Below are positions 15,695 to 24,658 of a stretch of 64,000 bases of DNA, one piece after another (within the stretch, counting starts at the first letter, position 1; each line of letters starts with the position of its first letter). Position numbers and translations under genes: made by a program. The notes under the pieces are model-generated. The model saw only the letters and a program-made list of their open reading frames with translations, was not told where the DNA came from and made no database searches. This DNA is from Pseudofrankia inefficax (GTDB taxonomy: Bacteria; Actinomycetota; Actinomycetes; Frankiales; Frankiaceae): NCBI RefSeq assembly GCF_000166135.1, contig NC_014666.1, positions 5,022,001 through 5,086,000 on the forward strand. Reading direction: 5' to 3'.

Positions 15695-18553
15695 ATGGCT
15701 CATGTCGGTGCGCTCCTGCTGGGGCTCGGTAACGGGGGTGTGTACGCGGCGCTCGCGCTGGCGCTCGTCCTGACCTACCGCAGCTCCGGCGTCATCAACT
15801 TCGCGACCGGAGCGGTCGCCCTGTACGTCGCCTACGCCTACGCCTTCCTCCGCCAGGGCGAGCTACTGATCATCATCCCCGGGCCGCCGACCTCGGTCGG
15901 CATCGGCGGGGATCCCGGGCTCGTCCCGGCGGTCCTGATCGCGCTCGTCTTCGGCGCGCTGTTGGGCGTCCTGCTGTATCTGCTGGTCTTCCGACCGCTG
16001 CGGGAGGCCCCGCCGCTGGCCCGAGCGGTGGCCTCGCTCGGCGTGCTGGTCGTCATCCAGTCGGCGATGGCGATCCGGCTCGGGACCGCCCCGGTCTCCG
16101 TCGACGCGATCTTCCCGGCCAGCCGGTGGCGGCTCGGCTCGGTGACGCTGCTGTCCGACCGGTTCTACCTGGCGGTGACGGTCGTCGCGCTCACGCTGGC
16201 GCTGACCGCCGTGTTCCGGTTCACCCGCTTCGGGCTCACCACCCGCGCCGCGGCCGAGTCCGCCACCGGCGCCTACGTCAGCGGCGCCTCACCGGACCGG
16301 ATCGCCCTGCTCAACTGGATGATCAGCGGCGTCGTCGCCGGTGCCGCCGGCATCCTCATCGCGCCGCTGAGCCCGCTCGCGCCGACCACCTACACCCTGT
16401 TCGTCGTCCCGGCCCTGGCCGCGGCCGTCGTCGGGGGCTTCCAGCACCTCGTCCCGACCGTCGGGGCGGGCCTCGCCATCGGCATGCTGCAGTCCGAGGC
16501 GCTCTCGCAGGCCGCCCAGCATTCCTGGCTGCCGTCGACCGGCTCGTCGGAGCTCGTCCCCCTGCTCGTCATCCTCGTGGCGCTGCTGGCCTCCGGCCGC
16601 TCGATCCCGGTGCGCGGTGGCCTCGTGCGCCAGCCGCTCGGGCACGCGCCCCGGCCCCGCTCGCTGACCGTCCCGACGCTCGTCGGCACGGCCGTCGGCG
16701 TCCTCGCCCTCGTCGGCACGCACGGCACCTGGCGCGCCGCCGTCATCAGCACCTTCATCGCCGCCGTCATCGGGCTGTCCCTCGTCGTGGTCACCGGCTA
16801 CGCGGGCCAGGTCTCGCTGGCCCAGCTCGCGCTGGCCGGTGCCGCCGCGTTCTCGCTGAGCGGCCTGACCCAGAGCTGGCACGTCCCGTTCCCGATCGCG
16901 CCGCTGCTCGCCGCCCTGGTCGCCACCGTCCTGGGCGTCCTGGTCGGGCTGCCGGCCCTGCGCCTGCGCGGGCTGACCCTCGGTGTCGTCACCCTCGCCC
17001 TGGCCTACGCGATCGAGGCGCTCTGGTTCCGCAACACCGACTTCGTCAGCAGCGCGGGGAACAAGGTCCGCCCGCCCAGGCTGTTCGGGCTCGACCTCGG
17101 GATCGGCACCGGTCACGCCTTCCCCCGAATCCAGTTCGGCCTGGTGTGCCTCGTCGTGCTGGTCGCCGTCGCGTGGGGCGTGGCCAGGCTGCGGACCAGC
17201 CGGCTCGGCTCCGCGATGCTGGCGGTCCGGGCCAACGAGCGCTCGGCCGCCGGGATCGGGATCAACGTCGTCCGCGTCAAGGTCGTCAGCTTCGCGCTGG
17301 CCTCGTTCATCGCCGGGCTGGGCGGCAGCCTGCTGGCCTACCGGCGCGGGGTCGTCACCTACGACTCGTTCACCGCGATCGGCGGCCTGAGCCTGCTGTC
17401 GACCGCCTACCTCGCCGGGGTCACCTCGGTCTTCGGCGGGGTCAACGCCGGCATCCTCGCGGGCTCCGGGATCGTCTTCGTCGCCACCGACCGCTGGATC
17501 CACCTCGGGGACTGGTTCCCGGTGCTCTCGGGCCTGGCCGTGATCGCGGTCCTCATCGGGCACCCCGAAGGAGTCGCCAGCGGCGGCCACGAGCTCGCCG
17601 ACAAGATCGCCGCCCGCCGGGCCGGCTGGAGACGGCGCCGGGGCCTGGTGCCCGCGCCGGCAACGGACGTGTCGGCACCCGTGGGCCTGGCCGAGCCGGC
17701 CGCCGAGTCCCCGTCCGGGGTCGCCGTGGCTCCCCCACGCTCGGGCAAGCTCCTGGAGGTCAGCGGGCTGACCGTGCGCTACGGCGGCGTCCTCGCGGTG
17801 TCGGACGTGTCGCTGCGGGTGTCCCCGGGAACGGTCGTCGGGCTCATCGGCCCCAACGGAGCCGGGAAGACCAGCGTGATCGACGCGATCACCGGCTTCG
17901 CCCGCGCGGCCGGGACGGTGGCGCTCGACGGCACGCCGATCGACGGGCTGGCGTCGCACGCCCGGGTCCATCGCGGCCTGGCCCGCACCTTCCAGTCGCT
18001 CGACCTCTATGACGACCTCACCGTCGCCGAGAACGTCGACGCCGCGATGGTCGGGCGCCACCGCGACCGGGGCCACGAGGCGCTCACCGGCGCGCTGGGG
18101 CTGCTCGGCATCGCGGACCGCGCCGAGCGGCCCGCCGGGGAGCTCAGCCACGGGGAACGCCAGCTCGTCTCGATCGCCCGCGGCTGCGCGACCGACCCGG
18201 CGGTGCTCCTGCTCGACGAGCCGGCCGCGGGCCTCGACACCCGGGAGTCCCGCTGGCTCGGCGCGCGCATCCGCGCCATCGCTGACACCGGCGTCGGGGT
18301 GCTCCTCGTCGACCACGACGTCGCCCTGGTGCTGGAGATCTGCGACTACATCTACGTGCTCGACTTCGGCCAGATCATCGCCGCGGGTACGCCTTCCGAG
18401 ATCCGCGGGAGCCGGGCCGTGGCCGACGCCTACCTCGGCGCCGTGCACGCCGCCGACGCCGCCGGCCCGCCGGCCACGGCCACCGCGCCGGCCGGGACCG
18501 GGGACGCGGACGGGACCTCTCAGCTTTCGGATGCCTCGGTGGTGACGTCATGA
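15695..18553 (+). CDS. fused Liv-type ABC importer: permease-permease-ATPase
   Basis: 952 residues in one chain. About 1-300 is a LivH-like permease (starts LLLGLGNGGVYAALALALVL). About 320-640 is a LivM-like permease (VVTGYAGQVSLAQLALAGAA, VRANERSAAGIGINVVRVK). A linker near 640-680 joins the LivG-like ATPase (about 684-930): Walker A GPNGAGKTS near 718, signature LSHGERQLV near 816, Walker B VLLLDEPAAGLD near 840, switch histidine in LLVDHDVAL. These parts are usually three proteins. With the second ATPase next door it should form the membrane complex for the binding protein upstream. The downstream gene overlaps its stop by 4 bp. Confidence 0.95.
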   Translation: MAHVGALLLGLGNGGVYAALALALVLTYRSSGVINFATGAVALYVAYAYAFLRQGELLIIIPGPPTSVGIGGDPGLVPAVLIALVFGALLGVLLYLLVFRPLREAPPLARAVASLGVLVVIQSAMAIRLGTAPVSVDAIFPASRWRLGSVTLLSDRFYLAVTVVALTLALTAVFRFTRFGLTTRAAAESATGAYVSGASPDRIALLNWMISGVVAGAAGILIAPLSPLAPTTYTLFVVPALAAAVVGGFQHLVPTVGAGLAIGMLQSEALSQAAQHSWLPSTGSSELVPLLVILVALLASGRSIPVRGGLVRQPLGHAPRPRSLTVPTLVGTAVGVLALVGTHGTWRAAVISTFIAAVIGLSLVVVTGYAGQVSLAQLALAGAAAFSLSGLTQSWHVPFPIAPLLAALVATVLGVLVGLPALRLRGLTLGVVTLALAYAIEALWFRNTDFVSSAGNKVRPPRLFGLDLGIGTGHAFPRIQFGLVCLVVLVAVAWGVARLRTSRLGSAMLAVRANERSAAGIGINVVRVKVVSFALASFIAGLGGSLLAYRRGVVTYDSFTAIGGLSLLSTAYLAGVTSVFGGVNAGILAGSGIVFVATDRWIHLGDWFPVLSGLAVIAVLIGHPEGVASGGHELADKIAARRAGWRRRRGLVPAPATDVSAPVGLAEPAAESPSGVAVAPPRSGKLLEVSGLTVRYGGVLAVSDVSLRVSPGTVVGLIGPNGAGKTSVIDAITGFARAAGTVALDGTPIDGLASHARVHRGLARTFQSLDLYDDLTVAENVDAAMVGRHRDRGHEALTGALGLLGIADRAERPAGELSHGERQLVSIARGCATDPAVLLLDEPAAGLDTRESRWLGARIRAIADTGVGVLLVDHDVALVLEICDYIYVLDFGQIIAAGTPSEIRGSRAVADAYLGAVHAADAAGPPATATAPAGTGDADGTSQLSDASVVTS

Positions 18554-19335
18554 CCAGCCCGACCACGACGACCGACCTGGCCGACGCGGCCACACCCGCC
18601 GCCGGGCCGAGGCTCGCCTGCCGTGGTCTGGCCGGTGGGCGCGGTTCGAGCGCGGTCTTCCGCGACGTCGACCTGACCGTCGGCGCCGGGGAGGTCCTGG
18701 CTCTGCTCGGGCCCAACGGCGCGGGCAAGAGCACCCTGCTGCTCACCCTCGCCGGACTGCTGCGCGCGCACTCAGGAGACATCGCCGTCGACGGCGAGCC
18801 ACTGCGTCCCGGGCGCGCGACCGCCGCCAACCGGGCCGGGATCGTCCTGGTCCCCGACAACCGGGCCCTGTTCACCAGCCTGACCGTCGAGGAGAACCTC
18901 CGGGTGGCGGCCGCCCGGAGCGGCCCGAAACCCCGGTCGATGCTGGAGACCTTCCCCGACCTGGAGAAACGCTGGCGGGTACCGGCCGGCGCGCTGTCCG
19001 GCGGCGAGCAGCAGATGCTCGCCCTGGCCCGCGCGCTGGTCCAGCGGCCGCGGGTGCTGCTCGTCGACGAGCTCAGCATGGGCCTGGCCCCGCTCATCGT
19101 CGAGTCGCTGTTCGCCGCGATCAGCCGGATCGCCTCCGGCCACGGGTGCGCCGTCGTCATCGTCGAGCAGCATGTCGGCCTCGCCCTGAAGGCCGCCGAC
19201 CACGCCGCGGTGCTCAACCGGGGCCGGATCGTCCTGCGCGACCGGGCCGCGGAGCTGGCCGCCCACCCCGACCGGCTGGAGGGCGCCTACCTCGGCACTC
19301 CCCCGCAGCCGGACCACACCCCCGAGCAGGCCTGA
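18550..19335 (+). CDS. Liv-type ABC importer ATPase (LivF-like)
   Basis: 261-residue ATPase. Walker A LLGPNGAGKSTLL near residue 55; signature LSGGEQQMLALARAL near 148; Walker B RVLLVDELSMGLAP near 170; switch histidine in VIVEQHVGLAL. The ATG at 18550 overlaps the permease-fusion stop (ATGA), implying coupled translation and fixed stoichiometry with the fused partner. A paralogous ATPase domain is part of the fusion, so the importer would use a heterodimer of ATPases as LivG/LivF do. Confidence 0.95.
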   Translation: MTSPTTTTDLADAATPAAGPRLACRGLAGGRGSSAVFRDVDLTVGAGEVLALLGPNGAGKSTLLLTLAGLLRAHSGDIAVDGEPLRPGRATAANRAGIVLVPDNRALFTSLTVEENLRVAAARSGPKPRSMLETFPDLEKRWRVPAGALSGGEQQMLALARALVQRPRVLLVDELSMGLAPLIVESLFAAISRIASGHGCAVVIVEQHVGLALKAADHAAVLNRGRIVLRDRAAELAAHPDRLEGAYLGTPPQPDHTPEQA

Positions 19336-19351
19336 CATGGGAGGACCGACC

Positions 19352-20434
19352 ATGCCCGACTTAGGCGTCCCCACCGAAGCGACCAGCAGCGGCGTCGCAT
19401 TGCCCGACGATCTCTCCGAGGTGCTTTCCCCGCGCTGGCTGAGCGAGGCGCTGGGTACCCGCTTCCCGGGGATCGAGGTCACCGCCGTCGTACCCGGCCC
19501 GGTGGTCAGCCGGGTCTCCACCAACGCCCGGTTCCGGGTCGAATGCGCCGGCGGGACGCCGGACGGCCTGTCGCCGTACCTGTGCGCCAAGGGCTACTTC
19601 GGCGACGTCGGGCGGCCCGCCCGCCCGGCGGGCGTGCCCGAGACCAGCTTCTACCGGGACCTGGCCGGCCGGACCGGCGTGCGCACCCTGCGCAGCGTCT
19701 TCGCGGACGTCGACACCCGGACCGGCCAGAACATCGTCATCACCGAGGACGTCGTCGCCGAGGGCGCGACCTTCCTCGACGGGCTGACCGACTGCACACC
19801 CGACCAGGTCGCCGACAGCCTCGACCAGCTCGCCACCCTGCACGCCGCGACCTGGGCTGATCCGTCCCTCGCCGACGCCGGCTGGCTGCGCAGCCGCCTG
19901 GAGACGTACCTGCTCGGCCGGGGCCTGCCCGAGATCGCCGGCAACTTCGGCTGCGCCATCGGCGCCCGGGTGCCCGACGAGACGCGTGACGCCGAGCGGC
20001 TCGTGGCCTCCTACCGCGCCCTGGCCGCGCAGACGCCCGGTGCCGCGCCGTGGACGGTCATCCACGGCGACCCGCACATCGGGAACGTCTACCGCGACGA
20101 CGCCGGCCGGCCCGCCTTCCTGGACTGGCAGCTGGTGCAGCGCGGGCCCTGGTACATCGACGTCGGCTATCACCTCGCGTCGGCGCTCACCGTGGCCGAC
20201 CGCAGGCGCTGCGAGCGGGACCTGCTGGCGCACTATCTCGACCGTCTGAAGGCCGGAGGCGTCGACGCTCCGCACCCGGACCAGGCCTGGAACGACATCC
20301 GGCGCGGCATTCTGCACGGTTTCTACCTCTGGGCCATCACGCTCAAGGTCGACCCGGCCATCACCACCGCGCTGCTGGAACGGCTCGGCACGGCCGCCGC
20401 CGACCACGACGTGTTCGCCTCGGTCGGCCAGTGA
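19352..20434 (+). CDS. aminoglycoside-phosphotransferase-like kinase family protein
   Basis: 360-residue protein with the APH/choline-kinase fold. Catalytic loop VIHGDPHIGNVYRDD, then the Mg-binding PAFLDWQLVQRGP. In catabolic clusters such proteins are related to the kinase domain of ACAD10 and may phosphorylate hydroxy-acyl substrates or simple alcohols; antibiotic resistance is unlikely. An in-frame ATG at 19337 was rejected because GGGAGG at 19339-19344 serves as the ribosome binding site for the ATG at 19352. It follows the LivF stop by 16 bases, so belongs to the importer operon. A second member is at 40645. Confidence 0.88.
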   Translation: MPDLGVPTEATSSGVALPDDLSEVLSPRWLSEALGTRFPGIEVTAVVPGPVVSRVSTNARFRVECAGGTPDGLSPYLCAKGYFGDVGRPARPAGVPETSFYRDLAGRTGVRTLRSVFADVDTRTGQNIVITEDVVAEGATFLDGLTDCTPDQVADSLDQLATLHAATWADPSLADAGWLRSRLETYLLGRGLPEIAGNFGCAIGARVPDETRDAERLVASYRALAAQTPGAAPWTVIHGDPHIGNVYRDDAGRPAFLDWQLVQRGPWYIDVGYHLASALTVADRRRCERDLLAHYLDRLKAGGVDAPHPDQAWNDIRRGILHGFYLWAITLKVDPAITTALLERLGTAAADHDVFASVGQ

Positions 20435-20488
20435 CCACCGCGAGGCCGCAACTCCGCCACTGATCGCCCGACCCGTCTGGAGCGAGCC

Positions 20489-20815
20489 ATGCCCAAGGGA
20501 ATTCTGCTGGTGCAGTCCACCCCCGCCAGCCCCGAACGCGAGGCCGAGTACAACCGCTGGTACGACGAGGAACACATCCCCGACGTCTGCGCCATCCCCG
20601 GATTCGTCGCCGCGCGCCGTTACCACGTCCGTGAGGCCGGATCGATGAAGGGCACGCCGGGGATTCCGCCGTACGTCATCCTGTACGAGGTCGAGGCCGA
20701 CGACTTCGCCGTGCCCATGGAAGAGCTGCGCATCAGGACCGAGGCGGGCAGCATCCGGCTGAGCGACGCGATCCGGCTTCCCTCGATCGTCGGCTTCTAC
20801 GAGCTCCTCGAATAA
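20489..20815 (+). CDS. small dimeric alpha/beta-barrel protein, EthD-like
   Basis: 108 residues. The opening KGILLVQSTPASPEREAEYN followed by RWYDEEHIPDVCAIPGFVAA is the typical first strand, helix and YDEEH turn of EthD-like and ferredoxin-fold barrels. EthD accompanies a P450 system for ether degradation; others in this fold are monooxygenase-like or scaffolding. It sits in the importer-SDR operon, 54 bp after the kinase-like gene. Precise role unknown. Confidence 0.8.
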   Translation: MPKGILLVQSTPASPEREAEYNRWYDEEHIPDVCAIPGFVAARRYHVREAGSMKGTPGIPPYVILYEVEADDFAVPMEELRIRTEAGSIRLSDAIRLPSIVGFYELLE

Positions 20816-20936
20816 CCGAGGCCCCGGGCTGGCCGGTCAGCGTGACAGCCCTTTCTCTTTCTCTTTCGGCTTTTGGCTCCGATTTCCAGACCGGTCGGCG
20901 ACGGCCGTCGCTCGACCTCGCGCAGAAAGGCACATC

Positions 20937-21782
20937 ATGACGCCGAGAAGCGGTCGCCTCCAGGGCAAGGTGGCGTTCATCACCGGCGCCGCCCGTGGCC
21001 AGGGACGCTCGCACGCCCTGGCACTCGCCCGGGAGGGCGCCGACATCGCGGCGCTCGACATCGCGGAGCAGATCGAGACCGTGCCCTATCCGATGTCCAC
21101 CCGCGCCGACCTGGACGAGACGGTCGCGCTGGTCCAGGAGGCGGGCGGCCGCTGCCTGCCGATCGTCGCCGACGTGCGCGACATCCACGCCATGGACGGC
21201 GCCGTCAAGGAGACGCTCGCCGAGCTCGGCCGCATCGACATCGTGCTCGCGAACGCCGGCATCCTCCACATCGCCCAGCAGGGCGAGGACCTCGACGGCG
21301 CGGCCCGCACCTGGGCCGACGCGGTCGGCGTGATGATGACCGGCGTCTTCAACACGATCCGCGTGACCGCGCAGCCGATGATCGACCAGGGTGACGGCGG
21401 TTCGATCGTCATCACCAGTTCGACCGCCGGCCTGTCCGGCATGCTCGACGGCACCGGCGGCATCGCCGGCTACACCGCGTCCAAGCACGGCGTGATCGGG
21501 CTGATGCGCGGCTACGCCAAGCTGCTCGGGCGCCACAGCATCCGGGTCAACTCCGTCCACCCGATGGGCGTCGCCACCCCGATGGTGATGAACGACCAGT
21601 TCGCCCAGCTCTACGCCGACCCCGAGAACGCCAAGATCCTCGACGTCGCGCCGCGGCTGTTGCCCATCAACATCCTCGACGCCGCCGACGTCAGCAACGC
21701 GATCGTCTGGCTCGTCTCCGACGACGCCCGCGCGATCACCGGCATCACCCTGCCCGTCGACGCCGGCGTCACCAGCCCCTGA
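20937..21782 (+). CDS. mycofactocin-type short-chain dehydrogenase/reductase
   Basis: 281-residue SDR. The cofactor motif TGAARGQGRSHA, the long insertion after the second beta strand (DIAEQIETVPYPMSTRADLD) and the NAG motif LANAGILHI match the mycofactocin-coupled SDR subfamily, whose members hold NAD(H) tightly and pass electrons to the peptide-derived cofactor mycofactocin. Catalytic residues are Ser in ITSSTAG and YTASKHG (Tyr, Lys). It likely oxidises a secondary alcohol in the importer-linked pathway. No mycofactocin biosynthesis genes are in the window. An AGAAAGG site precedes the ATG. It converges on the P450 at 21901 across a palindromic repeat. Confidence 0.93.
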   Translation: MTPRSGRLQGKVAFITGAARGQGRSHALALAREGADIAALDIAEQIETVPYPMSTRADLDETVALVQEAGGRCLPIVADVRDIHAMDGAVKETLAELGRIDIVLANAGILHIAQQGEDLDGAARTWADAVGVMMTGVFNTIRVTAQPMIDQGDGGSIVITSSTAGLSGMLDGTGGIAGYTASKHGVIGLMRGYAKLLGRHSIRVNSVHPMGVATPMVMNDQFAQLYADPENAKILDVAPRLLPINILDAADVSNAIVWLVSDDARAITGITLPVDAGVTSP

Positions 21783-21788
21783 TTCGAC

Positions 21789-21863
21789 TGATCGCGATTT
21801 CGGCCCTCCAGTGGTTGTCCCGAGTACCGAAAGACAACCACCAGAGGGCCGAAACGGCGATCA
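21789..21863. repeat. dispersed 75-bp imperfect palindrome, copy 2
   Basis: Runs from TGATCGCGATTTCGGCCCTC to a mirrored end GAGGGCCGAAACGGCGATCA, with inner arms GTGGTTGTC and GACAACCAC. It lies in the 118-bp space between a converging SDR and P450, starting 6 bp after the SDR stop. Same family as the copies at 3170, 41731, 47442 and 63158. Confidence 0.85.
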
Positions 21864-21900
21864 AGGCATCAGCGAACGCCGGAACTCAGCGGCCGCGCGG

Positions 21901-23190
21901 CTAATGCTCGCGGTCGGTCGGAGTGAACTCCAGGTGCAGTTCGGTGAGGCCTCGCAGCAGCCAGGTTGGTTCGTACTTGAAGCGGCGGTTGTCCGCCGGA
22001 CCGTGGTGTTCCTCGGAGAGCCGGATGTCGCGGGTGCGGGCGAGGATGCGCTCGAGGCTGATGCGGCCCTCGACGCGGGCGAGCGGGCCGCCGGGGCAGG
22101 AGTGGACGCCGCGGCCGAACGCGATGTGCTGGCGGACGTTGTCGCGGTCGGGGTGGAACTCGGCCGGGCACTCGAACCGGCGCGGGTCGCGGTTGGCGGC
22201 GCCGTTCAGCAGCATGACCGGAGTTCCGGCGGCCACCTCGACGCCGCCGATGGTCGTGGTGCGCCTCGCCAGCCGGAAGTCGGCCTTGACGGGGCTCTCG
22301 ATGCGCAGTGTCTCCTCGATCAGGTCGGGAATGCCGTCGGGATGGGCTCGAAGCTCGTCCTGCACACCCGGATTCTCGGCGAGGTACTTCAACGCTGACG
22401 CGAGCAGCCGGGCGGTCGTCTCCTGGCCGGCGGCGAACAGGAAGGTCGCGGCCCGGACGACCGACACGACGTCCGGGACGGCGCCGTCGGGATAGGTCGC
22501 CAGCGCCATCTTGGTCAGCGCGTCGTCGCGTGGCGAGCGGCGGCGGTCCTCGATGTACTGGGTGAACCAGGCGTCCAGCCAGCCGAGGGCGTCGTCCCGG
22601 CCCTTCTTGCCGTGCTTCTCGTTGCCGATCTGGGCCGGCTTGGGACTGAGGCCGAAACCCTCACGGAACCGCTGGTGGTCGGCCTCGGGCACCCCGAGCA
22701 CGTCGGCGACGGCGAGCATCGCGAACGGCTGGGAGTACTCCCGGACGAACTCGCACCGGCCGCGGGCGAGGATCTCGTCGAACTGCCGATCCGCCAGGCC
22801 CAGGATGAACGCCTCGTTCTCCTTGAGCCGCGCCGGCGTGAGCAGCCGCATCAGCAGCGCTCGCTCCCGGGTGTGGTCGGGCGGGTCCATCGTGACCATG
22901 TGCTCGTTCAGCGGAAGCTGGTCGCGGTAGCGGTCGACGAGGTCGCTGACGTCGTCGCCTTCGAGCGGGACCGGGAACGCCGCGAACGGGCCCGCGAAGG
23001 AGTTGCACGACGAGAAGGTCTCGACGTTGCGGTACACCTCGGTGGCCTCGTCGTAGCCGGACACCGCCACCACTCCGAGGTGCGGCAGCGGCAGCACCGG
23101 GCACTCCGCCCGCAGCGACTCGAAGTACGGGTACGGGTCCTCGACGAGCGACGCGTCGTTGAAGAAGTCGATCGTCTTCCAGTCAGGCAT
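21901..23190 (-). CDS. cytochrome P450
   Basis: 429-residue soluble P450 with standard motifs: I-helix LFAAGQETTARLL with the normal acid-threonine pair, K-helix EETLRIE, heme loop FGRGVHSCPGGPLARVEG. It differs clearly from the two module P450s, which lack the acid. The ATG at 23190 follows a GGAAAG site; an upstream in-frame ATG at 23220 has no site and was rejected. It is downstream of an amidohydrolase on the same strand, separated by a 13-bp hairpin. No ferredoxin gene is adjacent, so its electron donor must come from elsewhere. Confidence 0.94.
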   Translation of the reverse strand: MPDWKTIDFFNDASLVEDPYPYFESLRAECPVLPLPHLGVVAVSGYDEATEVYRNVETFSSCNSFAGPFAAFPVPLEGDDVSDLVDRYRDQLPLNEHMVTMDPPDHTRERALLMRLLTPARLKENEAFILGLADRQFDEILARGRCEFVREYSQPFAMLAVADVLGVPEADHQRFREGFGLSPKPAQIGNEKHGKKGRDDALGWLDAWFTQYIEDRRRSPRDDALTKMALATYPDGAVPDVVSVVRAATFLFAAGQETTARLLASALKYLAENPGVQDELRAHPDGIPDLIEETLRIESPVKADFRLARRTTTIGGVEVAAGTPVMLLNGAANRDPRRFECPAEFHPDRDNVRQHIAFGRGVHSCPGGPLARVEGRISLERILARTRDIRLSEEHHGPADNRRFKYEPTWLLRGLTELHLEFTPTDREH

Positions 23191-23249
23191 CACGCTTTCC
23201 TTCCAGCATGCGGTGTGCACAGGATCCGGGCGTTCCTACATCTGGGTGC

Positions 23250-23284
23250 TCCCTTTGCCGGCGAGGATCATGCCGGCAAAGGGA
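23250..23284 (-). terminator. hairpin between amidohydrolase and P450
   Basis: Perfect 13-bp stem: 23250-23262 (TCCCTTTGCCGGC) pairs with 23272-23284 (GCCGGCAAAGGGA), loop of 9. It starts 24 bp after the amidohydrolase stop and ends 60 bp before the P450 start. Probably a terminator or partial terminator. Confidence 0.65.
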
Positions 23285-23308
23285 CGTGTCATGCTGGCTG
23301 GGCGGTAC

Positions 23309-24472
23309 TCAGAGCCGGTAGAGCTTCCTGGCGTTCTCGCCGAGGATCTTCGCGCGCGCGTCCTGGGACAGGGTCGCCATCTTCGCCTCGACGCTCTGCA
23401 GCGGTCCCGGGTAGAGGCAGGTCGGGTGCGGGAAGTCGGTCTCGAACAGGATCCGGTCCTCGCCGACCGCCTCGATGAGGTCGGGCAGCTTGTTGCGGTT
23501 GTTCTCGAACCAGAACGTCGCGTAGATGTTGCTGCGGAAGTAGTCCGACGGCATCTTCCTCAGCTGGGCGAGCTCCTCCGGGGCGTTCTCCGCCATCTCG
23601 TAGTCGAGCGTCTCGAGGATGAACGGGATCCAGCCGATGCCACTTTCCACCGACACCGTCTGCAGGTCGGGGTGGCGGTCGAAGATGCCGGACAGGATCA
23701 GGTTCGTCACCACCCGAGCGTTGCCGATGAACAGCAGTGTGCCGCCGATCGCGAGCTTGGTGTTGGCGCCGTGGGACTCCCACGGGTACTTGCCGTAGAA
23801 GGTCATGCCGGTGACGCTGGCGCCGATGTGGAAGTGCACCGGCAGCCGCAGCTCGCTGCAGGCCTCCCAGAACGGGTCCCAGGCCCGGTTCGCCAGGTCG
23901 GGCGAGCCCAGGTCCTGCGGGTCCGACGTCATGTTGATACCGCGCGCGCCCAGCGCCGCGACCCGCCGCGCCTCGCTGACGCACAGGTCGATGTCCCACG
24001 CCGGCATCAGCGGCAGCGGCAGCAGCCGGTTGCCCGACTCGCTCTGGATCTCGGCCATCGCGTCGTTGTAGATCTCGATCGACAGCCGCGTCAGGGCCGG
24101 ATCATCCGAGAGCCCGAGGTCCTGGCCGCCGAGTCCGATGGTGCTCGGAAAGATGATCTGGGCGTCGATGCCGCACTCGTCGAGAACCTGGAGCCGGACC
24201 TTCGGGTCGTAGGCGCCGACGTGGATCTCGTCGATCGTCCACTCGAATAACGCCTTGTTGGCGCTCTCCTTCTTGCCGTCACGGCCGATGACGCCGCCGG
24301 CGCTGTAGGCTCCGACCGGTTTTCCGTCGAACACCCACATCTGCTGTCCGTCGATGGTCTCCACCCGGGGAACCCGGTCGCGGAACTGGGCCGGCGCGCG
24401 CTTCGTGAAAAGATCGGCTGGTTCTGACCAGTGAGAGTCGGAGTCGACGATGAAGAGGCCGTTATCCGTCAT
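23309..24472 (-). CDS. amidohydrolase-2 (ACMSD-like) family metal enzyme
   Basis: 387-residue TIM-barrel enzyme. The N-terminal metal strand is FIVDSDSHWSEPADLF; an internal histidine is in PVHFHIGASVTG; the C-terminal acid is in FETDFPHPTCLYPG. Decarboxylase or C-C hydrolase activity is inferred from the family. A candidate promoter with its -10 box 8 bases from the ATG suggests a leaderless message. It lies between an alpha/beta hydrolase and a P450 on the same strand. Confidence 0.92.
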   Translation of the reverse strand: MTDNGLFIVDSDSHWSEPADLFTKRAPAQFRDRVPRVETIDGQQMWVFDGKPVGAYSAGGVIGRDGKKESANKALFEWTIDEIHVGAYDPKVRLQVLDECGIDAQIIFPSTIGLGGQDLGLSDDPALTRLSIEIYNDAMAEIQSESGNRLLPLPLMPAWDIDLCVSEARRVAALGARGINMTSDPQDLGSPDLANRAWDPFWEACSELRLPVHFHIGASVTGMTFYGKYPWESHGANTKLAIGGTLLFIGNARVVTNLILSGIFDRHPDLQTVSVESGIGWIPFILETLDYEMAENAPEELAQLRKMPSDYFRSNIYATFWFENNRNKLPDLIEAVGEDRILFETDFPHPTCLYPGPLQSVEAKMATLSQDARAKILGENARKLYRL

Positions 24473-24480
24473 GGTGGCCG

Positions 24481-24509
24481 ATGCTAATCTCCCACCGAGT
24501 CACGCGCAA
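24481..24509 (-). promoter_or_regulatory. candidate promoter of the amidohydrolase, leaderless type
   Basis: On the minus strand: -35 TTGCGC (24509-24504), 17-base spacer, -10 TAGCAT (24486-24481). The start codon at 24472 begins 8 bases after the -10, so transcription would start at or next to the ATG. Confidence 0.4.
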
Positions 24510-24658
24510 TAGTCGCAAAGGCCTCGCGCACAATGAGTCTGCCGCCGCCGGACTTAGCCACAACCGATAAGTAAATGGCCGCTATTCGGGCGCGCGAACA
24601 CCGTGCGCAGCCGCATCGCGCGCCGGGCAAACAAACCACGAGCGGTTCGCTCGACGTG

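Noticed and set aside
19337-19351. ATG at 19337 as start of the kinase-like gene
   Set aside because: This stretch contains the GGGAGG ribosome binding site of the ATG at 19352.
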